From: an uncultured Clostridia bacterium
GTDB lineage: Bacteria; Bacillota; Clostridia; Oscillospirales; Acutalibacteraceae
Direction of reading: 5' to 3'
Length of the DNA: 64,000 nucleotides
Assembly: GCA_947630835.1 (NCBI GenBank)
Contig: CANRIZ010000004.1
Location: 1-64,000, forward strand
Part shown: in pieces, positions 32,961-45,903 of the stretch
Position numbering within the stretch: the stretch's first letter is position 1
Layout of the letters: each line of letters starts with the position of its first letter
Made by a program: the position numbers and the translations under genes
The notes under the pieces: generated by a model
The model's database searches: none
Told to the model about the DNA's origin: nothing
Seen by the model: only the letters and a program-made list of their open reading frames with translations

Positions 32961-34127
32961 TTAGTCAAAAGCATAATCTACCGTGATTACGCACAGGTAT
33001 CTTTCGTCTATTTTGCTTATTTTTTCGCAAACGGCTTTCTCTATTTCACGGCTTGAAAGCTTACAGTCATGCGTTACCTCGATATCGAAAATAAGATTGG
33101 TATGCGTAACGCCCTCTACCACTCTGAAATCGTGTATTTTGAAAGAGCCGTCAACCGATTTTACCGCCTTTTCCGTCATTTCCTTAAAGCCGTTTATTCT
33201 TTCGTCGTCGATAATTACGGGGTCGGCGTGTATCGAGATGAGCATACCGTACTTTTGCATAATATCGTGTTCTATAAGGTCTATGGTATCGTGGATTATC
33301 AAAAAGTCCGAATCGGCGGGCACTTCCGCGTGCGCCGAGGCAAAAAGGCGGGAAGGGCCGTAATCGTGTATTATCAAATCGTGAACGCCTATAACGGAGT
33401 CGTAGGATAATATAAGCTCCTTAACCTCCTCGTAAAACTCCTTTTCGGGCGGCATACCCACAAGCGGGGCGACGGTTTCGCCAACCAGCCTGAAGCCCGA
33501 GATAATTATAAACAGCGCAACCGCCAGACCGAAATATCCGTCTGCGTTAACGTCGGAAAAGCGGGAAATTATAACGGAAACGAGCGCCGCTCCCGTGGAA
33601 ACGCAATCGGAAATGCTGTCCGTAATAACGGCCTTTGTCGCGGTGGAATGTATTTTTTTGTCGAGCTTTGAATTAAACAGCGCAAGCATGAGCTTTAAAA
33701 GTATCGAAGCGGAAAGAATTATTACCGCAGTTACGCTGAACTTTGTCGGCTCGGAGCCCCTGATTTTCTGCACGGAGCTGCCGACAAGCTCAAATCCCAT
33801 AACCAGAACCAAAACCGATACTATAATCCCGACTATGTATTCTATTCTGCCGTGACCGTAGGGGTGCTTTGAATCGGCGGGCTTTTCCGAAAGCTTGAAG
33901 CCGAACAGCGTTACCGACGACAAACCGGCGTCCGATAAATTGTTCACGGCGTCCGCCGTTACCGCAACGCTTCCGGTTATCATTCCCGTGAAGAATTTAA
34001 GCGCGCACAGTATCAGGTTCACGGCAATGCCCACGGCTCCGCTTAATTTGCCGTAAGCGCTGCGTACCGCCGGGTCCTTTGTATTTTCGGAGTCTTTGAT
34101 AAAAAGCTTAATGAGTAAATCGGTCAT
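32961..34127 (-). CDS. Cation diffusion facilitator metal exporter
   Basis: 388-residue CDF-family transporter. Six membrane segments, with the metal site in 'AVTADAVNNLSDAGLSSVTL' (TM2) and 'KHPYGHGRIEYIVGI' (TM2/3), then a C-terminal cytoplasmic metal-binding domain. After that domain comes about 90 further residues ('VKSVDGSFKIHDFRVVEGVT') that repeat the ferredoxin-like fold, a longer tail than in minimal CDFs. Exports Zn2+, Mn2+, Co2+ or Fe2+; which one is not readable. Own promoter upstream. Confidence 0.9.
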   Translation of the reverse strand: MTDLLIKLFIKDSENTKDPAVRSAYGKLSGAVGIAVNLILCALKFFTGMITGSVAVTADAVNNLSDAGLSSVTLFGFKLSEKPADSKHPYGHGRIEYIVGIIVSVLVLVMGFELVGSSVQKIRGSEPTKFSVTAVIILSASILLKLMLALFNSKLDKKIHSTATKAVITDSISDCVSTGAALVSVIISRFSDVNADGYFGLAVALFIIISGFRLVGETVAPLVGMPPEKEFYEEVKELILSYDSVIGVHDLIIHDYGPSRLFASAHAEVPADSDFLIIHDTIDLIEHDIMQKYGMLISIHADPVIIDDERINGFKEMTEKAVKSVDGSFKIHDFRVVEGVTHTNLIFDIEVTHDCKLSSREIEKAVCEKISKIDERYLCVITVDYAFD

Positions 34128-34176
34128 ACCGTTAAATCCCCCAAGAACCGTTCAGGAAGTTTAAGTGTATTTAAGT

Positions 34177-34205
34177 ATTATAGTGTATATATAATCAATA
34201 ATCAA
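34177..34205 (-). promoter_or_regulatory. Promoter of the CDF gene
   Basis: Minus strand TTGATT (34200-34205), 17 bases, TATAAT (34177-34182). Confidence 0.65.
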
Positions 34206-34285
34206 GAGCGACAAAATTTTTATTAAAAGGAATTTAAAATTTGTTAAAAAATTAACGATAAACTGTTTCCTTATTTTCAAAAATG

Positions 34286-34294
34286 TGATATACT
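34286..34294 (+). promoter_or_regulatory. Putative extended -10 promoter of the V-ATPase operon
   Basis: TGATATACT gives an extended -10 (TG-N-TATACT); the -35 region is weak. It is the only good candidate upstream of the nine ATPase genes. Confidence 0.5.
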
Positions 34295-34336
34295 ATAAAT
34301 TCGGAAAAGATAAATTTAAATCAAGAGGTGAAAACC

Positions 34337-34660
34337 GTGGCTGCAAAAATGCTTGACGAAGTGCTTGCAAAGGAAAAGCAGACGCTCGAGAACGAGCGAA
34401 AGAAATCCGAGCAGGCGCAGGGAATATTGGACGCCGCAGCGGCAAAGGCGGAGGAAATAGTCAAAAATGCCGAGCAAGAGGCGGAGCAATATGAAATCGC
34501 CGCAGACGCCGAGGCTCAAAAAAAGGCTCGCGCCATAGGCAAAAACGCCGCTCAAAAGGCGGAGGCGGCGGCCGAGCTTTTAAAAAGCAGGGCAGAATCC
34601 AAGTTCTCGGAGGCTGTAGGCGCAGTAAGAGATATAATTTCGGGCAGGCAGTCCGATTGA
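34337..34660 (+). CDS. V/A-type ATPase subunit G/H (peripheral stalk)
   Basis: About 108 residues from the GTG at 34337, seven bases after AAGAGG; the track GTG at 34328 overlaps that site. Almost entirely coiled coil rich in Ala, Glu, Lys and Gln ('AAAAKAEEIVKNAEQEAEQY'), as expected for the G/H subunit that pairs with subunit E in the peripheral stalk. First gene of the operon. Confidence 0.82.
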   Translation: MAAKMLDEVLAKEKQTLENERKKSEQAQGILDAAAAKAEEIVKNAEQEAEQYEIAADAEAQKKARAIGKNAAQKAEAAAELLKSRAESKFSEAVGAVRDIISGRQSD

Positions 34661-34682
34661 TTTATTTCAGTATTCATCGGGG

Positions 34683-37158
<2,476 letters not shown>

Positions 37159-37171
37159 GGGGAAAGCTTTT

Positions 37172-37756
37172 ATGACAGGTCTTGAAAAGATACTTTCACA
37201 AATTCAGCAAGAATCCGATGACCGCTGTCGTGAAATCGAAGAAAACGCCAAAGAACAGGCAGAAAAGATAATCGAGAAGGCAAAGGAACGCGCAAACGAA
37301 TTGCTTTCGGAAAGAAAAGCGGCGAGCGACAAAAAGGCGGAGCTTACGGTTGAGTCCGCGCAATCCTCCGCACAGCTTACCCAAAACCGCGCGCTGCTTA
37401 GTGAAAAGCTTGAAATTATCGACGATATGCTCGCGCGTTCTCTCGAAGTAATTAAGGCTCTGCCGAAAAAGGAGTATTACGAAATACTCAAAGAGCTTAT
37501 CTATAAAAACGCAAGGCAGGGCGAGGGCGAACTGCGCCTTTCCAAGGAGGATACGGCAAAGCTTCCCTCCAACTTCATTGACAGCGTAAACAATTCGCTG
37601 AAGAATTCCGAAATCAAGCTCGGCAAAAGCACAAATATAGACAGCGGATTTATACTCGTTTACGGCGATATAGACGTTAACTGCTCATTTGACGCAATAG
37701 CTTCCGAAAAAAAAGATGAGCTTAGGGATACCTTAAACAATTTGTTATTCAACTGA
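37172..37756 (+). CDS. ntpE: V/A-type ATPase subunit E
   Basis: 194 residues. The N-terminal half is a coiled coil ('NAKEQAEKIIEKAKERANEL') and the C-terminal half a small globular domain ('IDSGFILVYGDIDVNCSFDA') that binds the top of the A3B3 head. Partner of the G/H subunit in the peripheral stalk. Confidence 0.93.
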   Translation: MTGLEKILSQIQQESDDRCREIEENAKEQAEKIIEKAKERANELLSERKAASDKKAELTVESAQSSAQLTQNRALLSEKLEIIDDMLARSLEVIKALPKKEYYEILKELIYKNARQGEGELRLSKEDTAKLPSNFIDSVNNSLKNSEIKLGKSTNIDSGFILVYGDIDVNCSFDAIASEKKDELRDTLNNLLFN

Positions 37757-37773
37757 TAAAGGAGGGAAGCGTT

Positions 37774-38742
37774 TTGAAAAACAGGGACTATCTTTTTGCG
37801 GTGTCGGCAATAAGGGCAAACGAGCTGACGCTGTTGAAGGAGTCGGATTTGGAACAGTTAATCAACGCTCCCGATTATAAAAAAGCGGTCGGCATACTTG
37901 CCGAAAAAGGCTTTGATACTCCGGACGGAAACAATTATTCCAAAATGCTCGATGATGAAATCGAAAAAACCTGGAAGCTGATAAACGAAAGCGCTCCCGA
38001 GGCGGACGCCCTGAAAACCTTTATAGTCAAAAATGATTTTCAGAATCTAAAAGCCGCTTTAAAGGCGGAAATGACGGGAAACGACGCCGAAAAATATTTT
38101 GTCGCCCCCTGCGTTTTTGACAGCGGGGAAATGTACAGGCTTGTAAGCGAAAGAAAGTTTAACGAACTGCCCGATTTTATCTCCGAAACGGCGAAAAGGG
38201 CGTACGACGCTATAGTGAAAACCGGCAGCGGTCAGCTTTGCGACATTATTACAGACGCGGCGGCTATGGAGGCTGTCGTTTCGTTCGCGGGTACGAGCGG
38301 CGACGAGCTTTTGATAAAATATGCGGATGAATTCTGTCTGCTTACCGATATAAAAACGGCTTTGCGGGCGATAAACACAAACAAAAACAGAACTTTTTTT
38401 GAAAACGCCATAGCGGAAAATTCGATTATAAGCAAACAGCAGATTATCGAAGAATCGCTCAAGGGCAAGGACGAGCTTTTGGAGCTTCTTTCGCAAAAGG
38501 GGCTTTCAAATGTCGTGCAGGCGATAGGAAGCGGCAGCTCCGCTTTTGAAAAATACTGCGACGACGAGCTTATGGCAATTATGAAAAAGGCGAAAATGAC
38601 CGTTTTCGGCATAAGCCCTCTTGCGGGGTATTTCGTTGCAAGGGAAACGGAAATAAAATGCCTTAGAATAATACTTTCCGCCAAGCTCAGCGGCGTTTCA
38701 AACGATATTATAAGGGAAAGGATGCGTGAGCTGTATGTATAA
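37774..38742 (+). CDS. ntpC: V/A-type ATPase subunit C/d
   Basis: 322 residues, TTG start 9 bases after AAAGGAGGG. Mostly helical ('YLFAVSAIRANELTLLKESD'; C-term 'VARETEIKCLRIILSAKLSG'). This subunit is the socket joining the central stalk to the K ring. Its end overlaps the start of subunit F. Confidence 0.92.
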   Translation: MKNRDYLFAVSAIRANELTLLKESDLEQLINAPDYKKAVGILAEKGFDTPDGNNYSKMLDDEIEKTWKLINESAPEADALKTFIVKNDFQNLKAALKAEMTGNDAEKYFVAPCVFDSGEMYRLVSERKFNELPDFISETAKRAYDAIVKTGSGQLCDIITDAAAMEAVVSFAGTSGDELLIKYADEFCLLTDIKTALRAINTNKNRTFFENAIAENSIISKQQIIEESLKGKDELLELLSQKGLSNVVQAIGSGSSAFEKYCDDELMAIMKKAKMTVFGISPLAGYFVARETEIKCLRIILSAKLSGVSNDIIRERMRELYV

Positions 38743-39046
38743 AATTGCGGCTATGGGCGACCGTGACAGCATTTACGGCTTTGCTTCGCTCGGAATAAGC
38801 ATTTTTCCCGTTGACGACTCTGCCCAAGCCGTTAAGACTTTGAGGCAGATTTCCGAAAACGGTTACGCCGTAATATATATTACGGAAAATCTCGCTTCGC
38901 AAATTTCCGCAGAGCTTGACAGAATTAAGGACGATCCGCTTCCCGCGGTTATACCGATACCCGGAATTTCGGGCAATAACGGTATGGGAATGAGCCGGGT
39001 AAGCCGATTTGTCGAAAGGGCGGTCGGCTCTGATATTGTTAAATAA
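38735..39046 (+). CDS. ntpG: V/A-type ATPase subunit F
   Basis: 103 residues from the ATG at 38735; the track adds three codons from a GTG. Rossmann-like small subunit of the central stalk: 'IAAMGDRDSIYGFASLGISI' and 'YAVIYITENLAS', ending 'VERAVGSDIV'. Overlaps subunit C by 8 bases. Confidence 0.92.
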   Translation: MYKIAAMGDRDSIYGFASLGISIFPVDDSAQAVKTLRQISENGYAVIYITENLASQISAELDRIKDDPLPAVIPIPGISGNNGMGMSRVSRFVERAVGSDIVK

Positions 39047-39093
39047 TAAGGCGCAAGCCTTACAACCAAACCTTGAAGGGTGGTAAATTATAA

Positions 39094-40866
39094 ATGAGTA
39101 AAGGTACAATATTAAAGGTATCGGGTCCTCTCGTTGTGGCGCAGAATATGAGGGACGCCAATATGTTTGACGTTGTGCGTGTAAGCGAACACAGGCTTAT
39201 AGGCGAAATAATAGAAATGCACGGCGACAGGGCGTCGATTCAGGTATATGAGGACACTGCGGGACTCGGAACCGGAGAGCCTGTCGAGTCAACCAACGAG
39301 CCTTTGAGCGTTGAACTCGGACCGGGACTTATTAAAGGTATATTTGACGGAATACAAAGACCGCTTGAAAAGATAATGGAGCAGATAGGCAACAATCTTT
39401 CAAGGGGCGTTGAAGTACCGTCGCTTCCCAGAGATATAAAATGGCACTTTTATCCTACCGCCAAGGCAGGCGACGAGGTTAGCGCAGGCGACGAGCTCGG
39501 ATACGTTCAGGAAACCGAGCTTGTTAGGCATAAGATAATGGTTCCCTTCGGAGTAAAGGGTAAGGTAAAGGAAATAACCGAGGGCGATTATACCGTTGAG
39601 GAAAAAATCGGAAGCATTGAAACGGAAAACGGCTCGAAGGTTTCGGTAACCCTTATGCAGAAATGGCCCGTAAGAAAGGGCAGACCATATAAGAAAAAGC
39701 TTCCGCCCGATATGCCTCTTATAACGGGTCAGCGTGTTGTCGACGCTCTTTTCCCGATAGCAAAGGGAGGCGTAGCGGCTATCCCCGGTCCTTTCGGAAG
39801 CGGCAAAACCGTTACTCAGCATCAGCTTGCAAAGTGGGCGGAAACGGATATAGTCGTATATATAGGCTGCGGCGAACGCGGCAACGAAATGACGGACGTT
39901 CTTAACGAATTTCCCGAGCTTATAGACCCGCACACAGGCAAATCCCTTATGGAACGCACGGTGCTTATAGCGAATACCTCCGATATGCCGGTTGCCGCCC
40001 GTGAAGCTTCAATTTACACAGGCATTACGATAGCGGAATATTTCAGGGATATGGGCTATTCCGTTGCGCTTATGGCGGATTCGACGTCGCGTTGGGCGGA
40101 GGCGCTGCGTGAAATGTCCGGCAGACTTGAAGAAATGCCCGGCGAGGAGGGCTATCCGGCGTATTTAAGCTCAAGGCTCGCGCAGTTTTACGAAAGAGCC
40201 GGACGTGTCGAGGTGCTCGGCTCGGGCAGCCGGGAGGGTTCGCTTTCGGTTATAGGGGCGGTTTCGCCTCCCGGCGGCGATATCTCGGAGCCCGTTTCGC
40301 AGGCGACGCTCAGAATAGTAAAGGTGTTCTGGGGGCTTGATTCTTCGCTTGCCTACAAGCGCCATTTCCCGGCGATAAACTGGCTTACCTCCTATTCGCT
40401 TTATGCGGACAATCTCGGCGAATGGTTCAATAAAAACGTCAGTCCCAAGTGGACCGAAATGAGAACGAGAATTATGGGGCTGCTTTCCGACGAGGCTTCG
40501 CTTGACGAGATAGTTAAGCTTGTCGGTATGGACGCTCTTTCGGCTTCGGACAGACTTAAAATGGAAGCCGCAAGAAGTATCAGGGAGGACTTTTTACATC
40601 AGCTTGCTTTCCACGAAGTCGATACTTACAGCTCCCTTAAAAAGCAGAATTATATGATGAGCCTTGTGCTTGCCTACTTCGACGAGTCAAACGAGGCTCT
40701 CGAAAAGGGCGCGGACATTGAAAAGCTTGCCGCCCTGCCCGTAAGGGAAGCGATAGGCAGATTTAAGTACGTTAAAGAGGAAAATACGGATTCCGAATAC
40801 GAAAAAACTCTTTTACAGTTAAGAAAAGAAATTGACGAAGCTGTAAACACAAAGGAGGAATACTGA
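39094..40866 (+). CDS. ntpA: V/A-type ATPase catalytic subunit A
   Basis: 590 residues. Walker A '[20 protein letters not shown]', the catalytic Glu region '[20 protein letters not shown]', Walker B '[20 protein letters not shown]', and the family-specific non-homologous insert (about residues 115-200). Hydrolyses ATP to drive rotation. Overlaps subunit B by one base. Confidence 0.98.
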   Translation: MSKGTILKVSGPLVVAQNMRDANMFDVVRVSEHRLIGEIIEMHGDRASIQVYEDTAGLGTGEPVESTNEPLSVELGPGLIKGIFDGIQRPLEKIMEQIGNNLSRGVEVPSLPRDIKWHFYPTAKAGDEVSAGDELGYVQETELVRHKIMVPFGVKGKVKEITEGDYTVEEKIGSIETENGSKVSVTLMQKWPVRKGRPYKKKLPPDMPLITGQRVVDALFPIAKGGVAAIPGPFGSGKTVTQHQLAKWAETDIVVYIGCGERGNEMTDVLNEFPELIDPHTGKSLMERTVLIANTSDMPVAAREASIYTGITIAEYFRDMGYSVALMADSTSRWAEALREMSGRLEEMPGEEGYPAYLSSRLAQFYERAGRVEVLGSGSREGSLSVIGAVSPPGGDISEPVSQATLRIVKVFWGLDSSLAYKRHFPAINWLTSYSLYADNLGEWFNKNVSPKWTEMRTRIMGLLSDEASLDEIVKLVGMDALSASDRLKMEAARSIREDFLHQLAFHEVDTYSSLKKQNYMMSLVLAYFDESNEALEKGADIEKLAALPVREAIGRFKYVKEENTDSEYEKTLLQLRKEIDEAVNTKEEY

Positions 40867-42236
40867 TGCCAAAGGAATACAGAACGGTAGAAGAAGTAGC
40901 AGGTCCTCTTATGCTTGTAAGAGAGGTTGAAAACGTCAAATTTGACGAGCTTGGCGAAATTGAGCTTGCAAACGGCGAAACACGCCGCTGCAGGGTGCTT
41001 GAAATAAACGGTTCCAACGCCCTTGTTCAGCTTTTTGAGCCGTCAACGGGAATTAACCTTTCAAACAGCAAAGTCAGGTTTTTGGGCAGAATGATGGAGT
41101 TGGGCGTATCGGAGGATATGCTCGGCAGGGTTTTCGACGGCTTGGGCAGACCTATTGACGGCGGCCCCGAAATCATACCCGAAAAGAGAATGAATATAAA
41201 CGGCTTGCCTATGAATCCGGCGGCAAGGGCTTATCCGCAGGAGTTTATACAGACGGGCGTTTCCGCAATAGATGGGCTTAACACCCTTGTAAGAGGGCAA
41301 AAGCTTCCCATCTTTTCGGCTTCGGGTCTTCCCCACGCTCAGCTTGCGGCGCAGATAGCGCGTCAGGCAAAGGTCAGGGGCAAGGACGAGAAATTTGCGG
41401 TTGTTTTCGCCGCAATGGGTATTACGTTTGAGGAATCGGATTTCTTCATAAGCTCTTTTAAACAGACGGGCGCTATTGACAGAACGGTAATGTTCTCAAA
41501 CCTTGCAAACGACCCCGCCATAGAGAGAATTGCAACGCCTAAAATGGCGCTTACCGCGGCAGAATACCTTGCTTTTGACAAGGGTATGCACGTTTTGGTT
41601 ATTATGACCGATATTACGAACTACGCGGACGCTTTGCGTGAGGTTTCCGCCGCAAGAAAAGAAGTGCCCGGCAGACGAGGCTATCCCGGTTATATGTACA
41701 CGGACTTAGCTTCAATTTACGAGCGCGCCGGCAGGCAGAAGGGCAAGGACGGAAGCATCACGATGATACCGATACTCTCTATGCCCGAGGACGATAAAAC
41801 CCACCCCATTCCCGACCTTACGGGATATATCACCGAAGGGCAGATAATCCTTTCAAGGGATTTGTACCGCAGGGGCATACTCCCTCCCATAGACGTATTG
41901 CCGTCGCTTTCCCGTCTTAAAGACAAGGGTATAGGCGAGGGAAAAACGAGAAAAGACCACTCCAACACTATGAATCAGCTTTTCTCGGCGTATGCAAGGG
42001 GCAAGGACGCAAAAGAGCTTATGGTAGTTCTCGGCGAGGCGGCTTTGACCGATATGGATAAGCTTTACGCCAAGTTTGCCGATGAATTTGAAAAGGAATA
42101 TGTAAACCAGAGCTTCGATACGGACAGGTCTATTGAGGAAACTCTCGACATAGGCTGGAAGCTTCTCAAAATTTTCCCGAGGAGCGAATTGAAGCGTATC
42201 AGCGACGAGCTGCTTGACGAATACTACGGCAAATAA
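40866..42236 (+). CDS. ntpB: V/A-type ATPase subunit B
   Basis: 456 residues, non-catalytic partner of subunit A. It lacks a normal P-loop (here '[20 protein letters not shown]') as usual, and has '[20 protein letters not shown]' and '[20 protein letters not shown]'. Forms the A3B3 head. Confidence 0.97.
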   Translation: MPKEYRTVEEVAGPLMLVREVENVKFDELGEIELANGETRRCRVLEINGSNALVQLFEPSTGINLSNSKVRFLGRMMELGVSEDMLGRVFDGLGRPIDGGPEIIPEKRMNINGLPMNPAARAYPQEFIQTGVSAIDGLNTLVRGQKLPIFSASGLPHAQLAAQIARQAKVRGKDEKFAVVFAAMGITFEESDFFISSFKQTGAIDRTVMFSNLANDPAIERIATPKMALTAAEYLAFDKGMHVLVIMTDITNYADALREVSAARKEVPGRRGYPGYMYTDLASIYERAGRQKGKDGSITMIPILSMPEDDKTHPIPDLTGYITEGQIILSRDLYRRGILPPIDVLPSLSRLKDKGIGEGKTRKDHSNTMNQLFSAYARGKDAKELMVVLGEAALTDMDKLYAKFADEFEKEYVNQSFDTDRSIEETLDIGWKLLKIFPRSELKRISDELLDEYYGK

Positions 42237-42267
42237 ATTAAACTCAACCCCATAAGGACTTGATATT

Positions 42268-42951
42268 ATGGCAGTAATGAATGTAAACCCCACCCGTATG
42301 GAGCTTACAAATTTAAAAAGAAAGCTCACAACCGCGAGGAGAGGGCACAAGCTTTTAAAGGATAAGCGTGACGAGCTTATGCGCCGTTTCCTTGACCTTG
42401 TGCGTGAGAACAAGGAACTCAGGCGGCGCGTTGAGGAAGGGATAAGCGAAGCCAACAGGCATATGGCTGTCGCGCGTTCCGTTATGAGCGATTCTGCGCT
42501 TGACGTTGCGCTTATGATGCCCACTCAGGAAATGAGCCTTGAAATTGAAGAAAAAAACGTAATGAGCGTAATGCTTCCCGTTTTCAATACAAAGCTTAAA
42601 ACTGCCGACGAGAACGATATTTACTCCTACGGTTTTGCGTTTACCTCTGCCGACCTTGACGACGCGGTTAAGTCGCTTTCGGATATTATGCCGCTTATGT
42701 TGAGGCTTGCGGAGGTGGAAAAAAGCTGTCAGCTTATGTCCGCCGAAATAGAAAAAACCCGCAGGCGCGTCAATGCGCTTGAACACGTTATGATTCCGAG
42801 ATACGAGGAAACCATCAAGTTTATCACTATGAAGCTTGACGAAAACGAGAGAAGCTCCACAACCCGCCTTATGAAGGTCAAGTCTATGATGCTTGAAGAC
42901 GCAAGGCAGAAGGCTTTGGCGAGGGATAACGAAGCGGCGGCGCAATTTTAG
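42268..42951 (+). CDS. ntpD: V/A-type ATPase subunit D
   Basis: 227-residue central-stalk rotor subunit: long N- and C-terminal antiparallel coiled coil ('VNPTRMELTNLKRKLTTARR' and 'VNALEHVMIPRYEETIKFIT'). Last gene of the operon, 31 bases after subunit B; a strong terminator follows. Confidence 0.95.
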   Translation: MAVMNVNPTRMELTNLKRKLTTARRGHKLLKDKRDELMRRFLDLVRENKELRRRVEEGISEANRHMAVARSVMSDSALDVALMMPTQEMSLEIEEKNVMSVMLPVFNTKLKTADENDIYSYGFAFTSADLDDAVKSLSDIMPLMLRLAEVEKSCQLMSAEIEKTRRRVNALEHVMIPRYEETIKFITMKLDENERSSTTRLMKVKSMMLEDARQKALARDNEAAAQF

Positions 42952-42989
42952 CGAAAAATTTTCGCAAATAAATTCAACAAAATAAAAAT

Positions 42990-43026
42990 AACGCCTGTCC
43001 TGTTTTCGGATAGGCGTTGTTTTTTG
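42990..43026 (+). terminator. Terminator of the V-ATPase operon
   Basis: AACGCCTGTCC-TGTTTTC-GGATAGGCGTT followed by GTTTTTT. Confidence 0.9.
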
Positions 43027-43106
43027 CGGACTGCGCCACGGGGCTTTGCCCGTGACTTTGCAAACCTTTTGAAAAGGCTTGAGCGAAACTTTTATTATTT
43101 TAATAT

Positions 43107-43874
43107 TTAGATATTAAACAGTTCTTTGGCGTTTTTACAGCTTATATCAAGTATATTTTGCGCGTCGGTTGAGCGCACTTGCGCAATCTTTTGCGCCGTG
43201 TACGGAATGTGAAGCGAGGTACAGCGCTTACCCCTGAAAGGCACGGGAGTCATATACGGGGCGTCCGTTTCCAAAAGCAGTCTGTCCTCGGGGACGAACT
43301 TTGCAACCTCCACGGGCTTTACGGCGTTTTTAAACGTTACTGCGCCGCCAAGCCCTATATACATACCGAGCTTTACAATCTCCTTTGCCATTTCGACGCT
43401 GCCCGTAAAGCAATGCACAACGCCTCTCGGTTTAAGCTCCTTTAAAATTTCAAGCGCGTCTTTGTGCGCTTCCCTGTCGTGTACTATAACGGGCAGGTTA
43501 TGAGCGTTTGCAAGCTCAATCTGCCTTCTGAAGATTTCAAGCTGAATATCCCTTGTTTCCTTCTCGTAGTGGTAGTCAAGCCCGATTTCGCCTATGGCGA
43601 CCACCTTTTTATTTTTGATAAGCCTTGCCAAAATATCAAGGTAATCCTTCGTTAAATCCTCCGTATTCAGCCCGTGATAGCCCGCCGCCGCATAGATAAA
43701 CGGATATTTCTCCGAAAGCGCGATATTTTTTTCGGAGCTTTCTGCGTTAACTCCGCAGGATATTACCCCCACAACGCCGTTTTCGGGAAAAGACGACAAA
43801 AGCTCCTCCGAATCCTCGGAGAAGCGCTCGTCGTCATAATGTGCGTGAGTATCGAAAATGTTTTTATACATCAT
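43107..43874 (-). CDS. tatD: TatD-family metal-dependent hydrolase
   Basis: 255 residues; TatD family, DNase/exonuclease and possible quality-control enzyme. Metal ligands: 'IFDTHAHYDDERF' (HxH), 'AIGEIGLDYHYE', 'VIVHDREAHKDALEIL', 'GVVHCFTGS' and 'LLLETDAPYMTPVPFRGK'. It overlaps metG by 4 bases; metG-tatD is a common Firmicutes pair. Confidence 0.96.
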   Translation of the reverse strand: MMYKNIFDTHAHYDDERFSEDSEELLSSFPENGVVGVISCGVNAESSEKNIALSEKYPFIYAAAGYHGLNTEDLTKDYLDILARLIKNKKVVAIGEIGLDYHYEKETRDIQLEIFRRQIELANAHNLPVIVHDREAHKDALEILKELKPRGVVHCFTGSVEMAKEIVKLGMYIGLGGAVTFKNAVKPVEVAKFVPEDRLLLETDAPYMTPVPFRGKRCTSLHIPYTAQKIAQVRSTDAQNILDISCKNAKELFNI

Positions 43875-45817
43875 CTTATCTTTGAACCGTTGGGGATTGA
43901 GGGGTCAATAAATATTACCTTAACGTCGTCCTGCGAACAGTCCGCCGCCAAAATCATTCCGTTGCTCTCAACGCCGCAGAGCATTGCGGGTTTAAGGTTT
44001 GCGACAACCACAACCTTTTTGCCCGTAAGCTGTTCGGGCGAATACCATTGAGCTATGCCGCTTGCAACCGTTCTGTCCGTACCCGTTCCGTCGTCAAGAG
44101 TGAGCTTCAACAGCTTTTTTGCCCTCTTTACATGCTCGCACGCCTTGACTTCGGCAACCCTTAGTTCTACCTTTGCAAAATCGTCTATTCCGATTTGAGC
44201 AACGCCTTGAATTTGATTTATAGTCTTTGCTTCGGATTTTTGCTGTTCCTCCTGCTTTGCAATAAGCTCGGAAATAAGCTTATCCGCGTCAATCCTTGAG
44301 AAAAGCACTTTAGGCTCGCCAACGCTTTCGCCGGCTTTAAGACCGCCGAAGCTCAAAAGCGAATCGTAACCGTCCGAGTCGGTATTTAACTGGGCAAGAA
44401 TTTCCTTTGAAGTGTCGGGCATATAGGGCTTTAATAAGATTGCAACGTAGCGTATGCCTTCAAGCAGGTTATAAAGAACCGTGCCGAGCCTTTCTCTTTT
44501 TGCCTCGTCCTTGGCAAGAACCCACGGCATAGTTTCGTCAATATATTTGTTGAGCCTCCTTGCAAGCGTGAGTATGCACTCAACGGAGTCCGCAATTTTG
44601 TATTCGTTAAAGCACTTGTCGATATCGTCAAGCGTTTTCAGCGCAAGCGCCTTAATCTCCCCGTCAATATCCTCCTCGGCGGTATTCGGTTGAATTACGC
44701 CGTCAAAGTATTTTTTCTGCATCGTTACGGTGCGGTTTACAAGATTGCCTATCGTGTTTGCAAGGTCGGAATTGTACCTCTCGATAAGCGTTTCGTAGGT
44801 TATGGAACCGTCCGAGGCGTGGGGCATTTCGGAAAGAAGATAATATCGCACGGGATCAGCGCCGAAAACCTTAACAAGGTCGTCTGCGTATATGACGTTA
44901 CCCTTGGATTTCGACATCTTATCTTCGCCGAACAGAAGCCACGGATGGCCGTAAACCTGCTTCGGCAAGGGCTCGCCCAGAGCCATAAGTATAATGGGCC
45001 AATAAATTGTGTGGAACCTTACGACGTCCTTGCCGATAATATGGACGTCGGCAGGCCAGTATTTTTTATACAAATCGCCTTTTTCGTCGGGAGTGTAGCC
45101 CAAAGCCGTGATATAGTTTAAAAGAGCGTCTATCCATACATAGATAACATGTTTATCGTCAAATGTTACGGGGATACCCCATTTAAACGAGGTCCTCGAA
45201 ACGCACAAATCCTGAAGACCGGGACGGATAAAGTTATTGAGCATTTCGTTTTTTCTCGCTTCCGGGTAAATAAAGCTTTCGTTTGACTCTATATACTCCT
45301 CAAGCTGTTTTTGGTATTTTGAAAGCTTAAGAAAGTAAGCCTCCTCCTTGGCAGGCTTTACATCTCTGCCGCAGTCGGGGCATTTTCCGTCTACAAGCTG
45401 GCTTTCCGTCCAAAAGCTTTCGCAGGGGGTGCAGTACATACCCTTGTATTCGCCTTTATAAATATCGCCGTTGTCATAGAGCTTTTTAAAAACCTTCTGA
45501 ACGGCCTTTTCATGGTAATCGTCCGTAGTTCTTATGAATTTATCGTAAGTTGTGTTAAGGCTGTCGCAAATCCGGCGGATTTCCCCGGCAACACGGTCAA
45601 CATATTCCTTGGGCGCAACGCCTGCGGATTTTGCGTATTCCTCGATTTTTTGACCGTGCTCGTCCGTACCCGTCAGAAAAAATACGTCGTAGCCGAGCAT
45701 TCGTTTATACCTTGCAATAGCGTCAGTAAGCACTATTTCATATGAATTGCCGATATGCGGCTTTCTTGAAGTGTAAGCAATGGCGGTGGTGATATAAAAC
45801 TTTCCCTTATCGCTCAT
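43871..45817 (-). CDS. metG: Methionyl-tRNA synthetase
   Basis: 648 residues. HIGH-like motif in 'AYTSRKPHIGNSYEIVLTDA', zinc knuckle 'GMYCTPCESFWTESQ...CPDCGRDV', KMSKS in 'GEDKMSKSKGNVIYADDLVK', and a C-terminal EMAP-like tRNA-binding domain ('FAKVELRVAEVKACEHVKRA'). The leader is only about 50 bases and holds a short CGGTA-ACG-TACCG palindrome; no T-box or SAM riboswitch is visible. Confidence 0.98.
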   Translation of the reverse strand: MSDKGKFYITTAIAYTSRKPHIGNSYEIVLTDAIARYKRMLGYDVFFLTGTDEHGQKIEEYAKSAGVAPKEYVDRVAGEIRRICDSLNTTYDKFIRTTDDYHEKAVQKVFKKLYDNGDIYKGEYKGMYCTPCESFWTESQLVDGKCPDCGRDVKPAKEEAYFLKLSKYQKQLEEYIESNESFIYPEARKNEMLNNFIRPGLQDLCVSRTSFKWGIPVTFDDKHVIYVWIDALLNYITALGYTPDEKGDLYKKYWPADVHIIGKDVVRFHTIYWPIILMALGEPLPKQVYGHPWLLFGEDKMSKSKGNVIYADDLVKVFGADPVRYYLLSEMPHASDGSITYETLIERYNSDLANTIGNLVNRTVTMQKKYFDGVIQPNTAEEDIDGEIKALALKTLDDIDKCFNEYKIADSVECILTLARRLNKYIDETMPWVLAKDEAKRERLGTVLYNLLEGIRYVAILLKPYMPDTSKEILAQLNTDSDGYDSLLSFGGLKAGESVGEPKVLFSRIDADKLISELIAKQEEQQKSEAKTINQIQGVAQIGIDDFAKVELRVAEVKACEHVKRAKKLLKLTLDDGTGTDRTVASGIAQWYSPEQLTGKKVVVVANLKPAMLCGVESNGMILAADCSQDDVKVIFIDPSIPNGSKIR

Positions 45818-45872
45818 TATAAACCTTCCTTTCGCTCGGTACGTTACCGATTTTTTGTCAATTAACTTAAAT

Positions 45873-45901
45873 ATTTTACCACATTAACGCGCTTATATCA
45901 A
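45873..45901 (-). promoter_or_regulatory. Promoter of metG-tatD
   Basis: Minus strand TTGATA (45896-45901), 17 bases, TAAAAT (45873-45878). Confidence 0.65.
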
Positions 45902-45903
45902 CA

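Noticed and set aside
41853-42524. 223-aa minus-strand ORF across ntpB and ntpD
   Set aside because: Antisense shadow across two clear V-ATPase genes.
45818-45903. T-box or SAM riboswitch in front of metG
   Set aside because: The leader after the predicted promoter is only about 50 bases and lacks the T-box core and a terminator.
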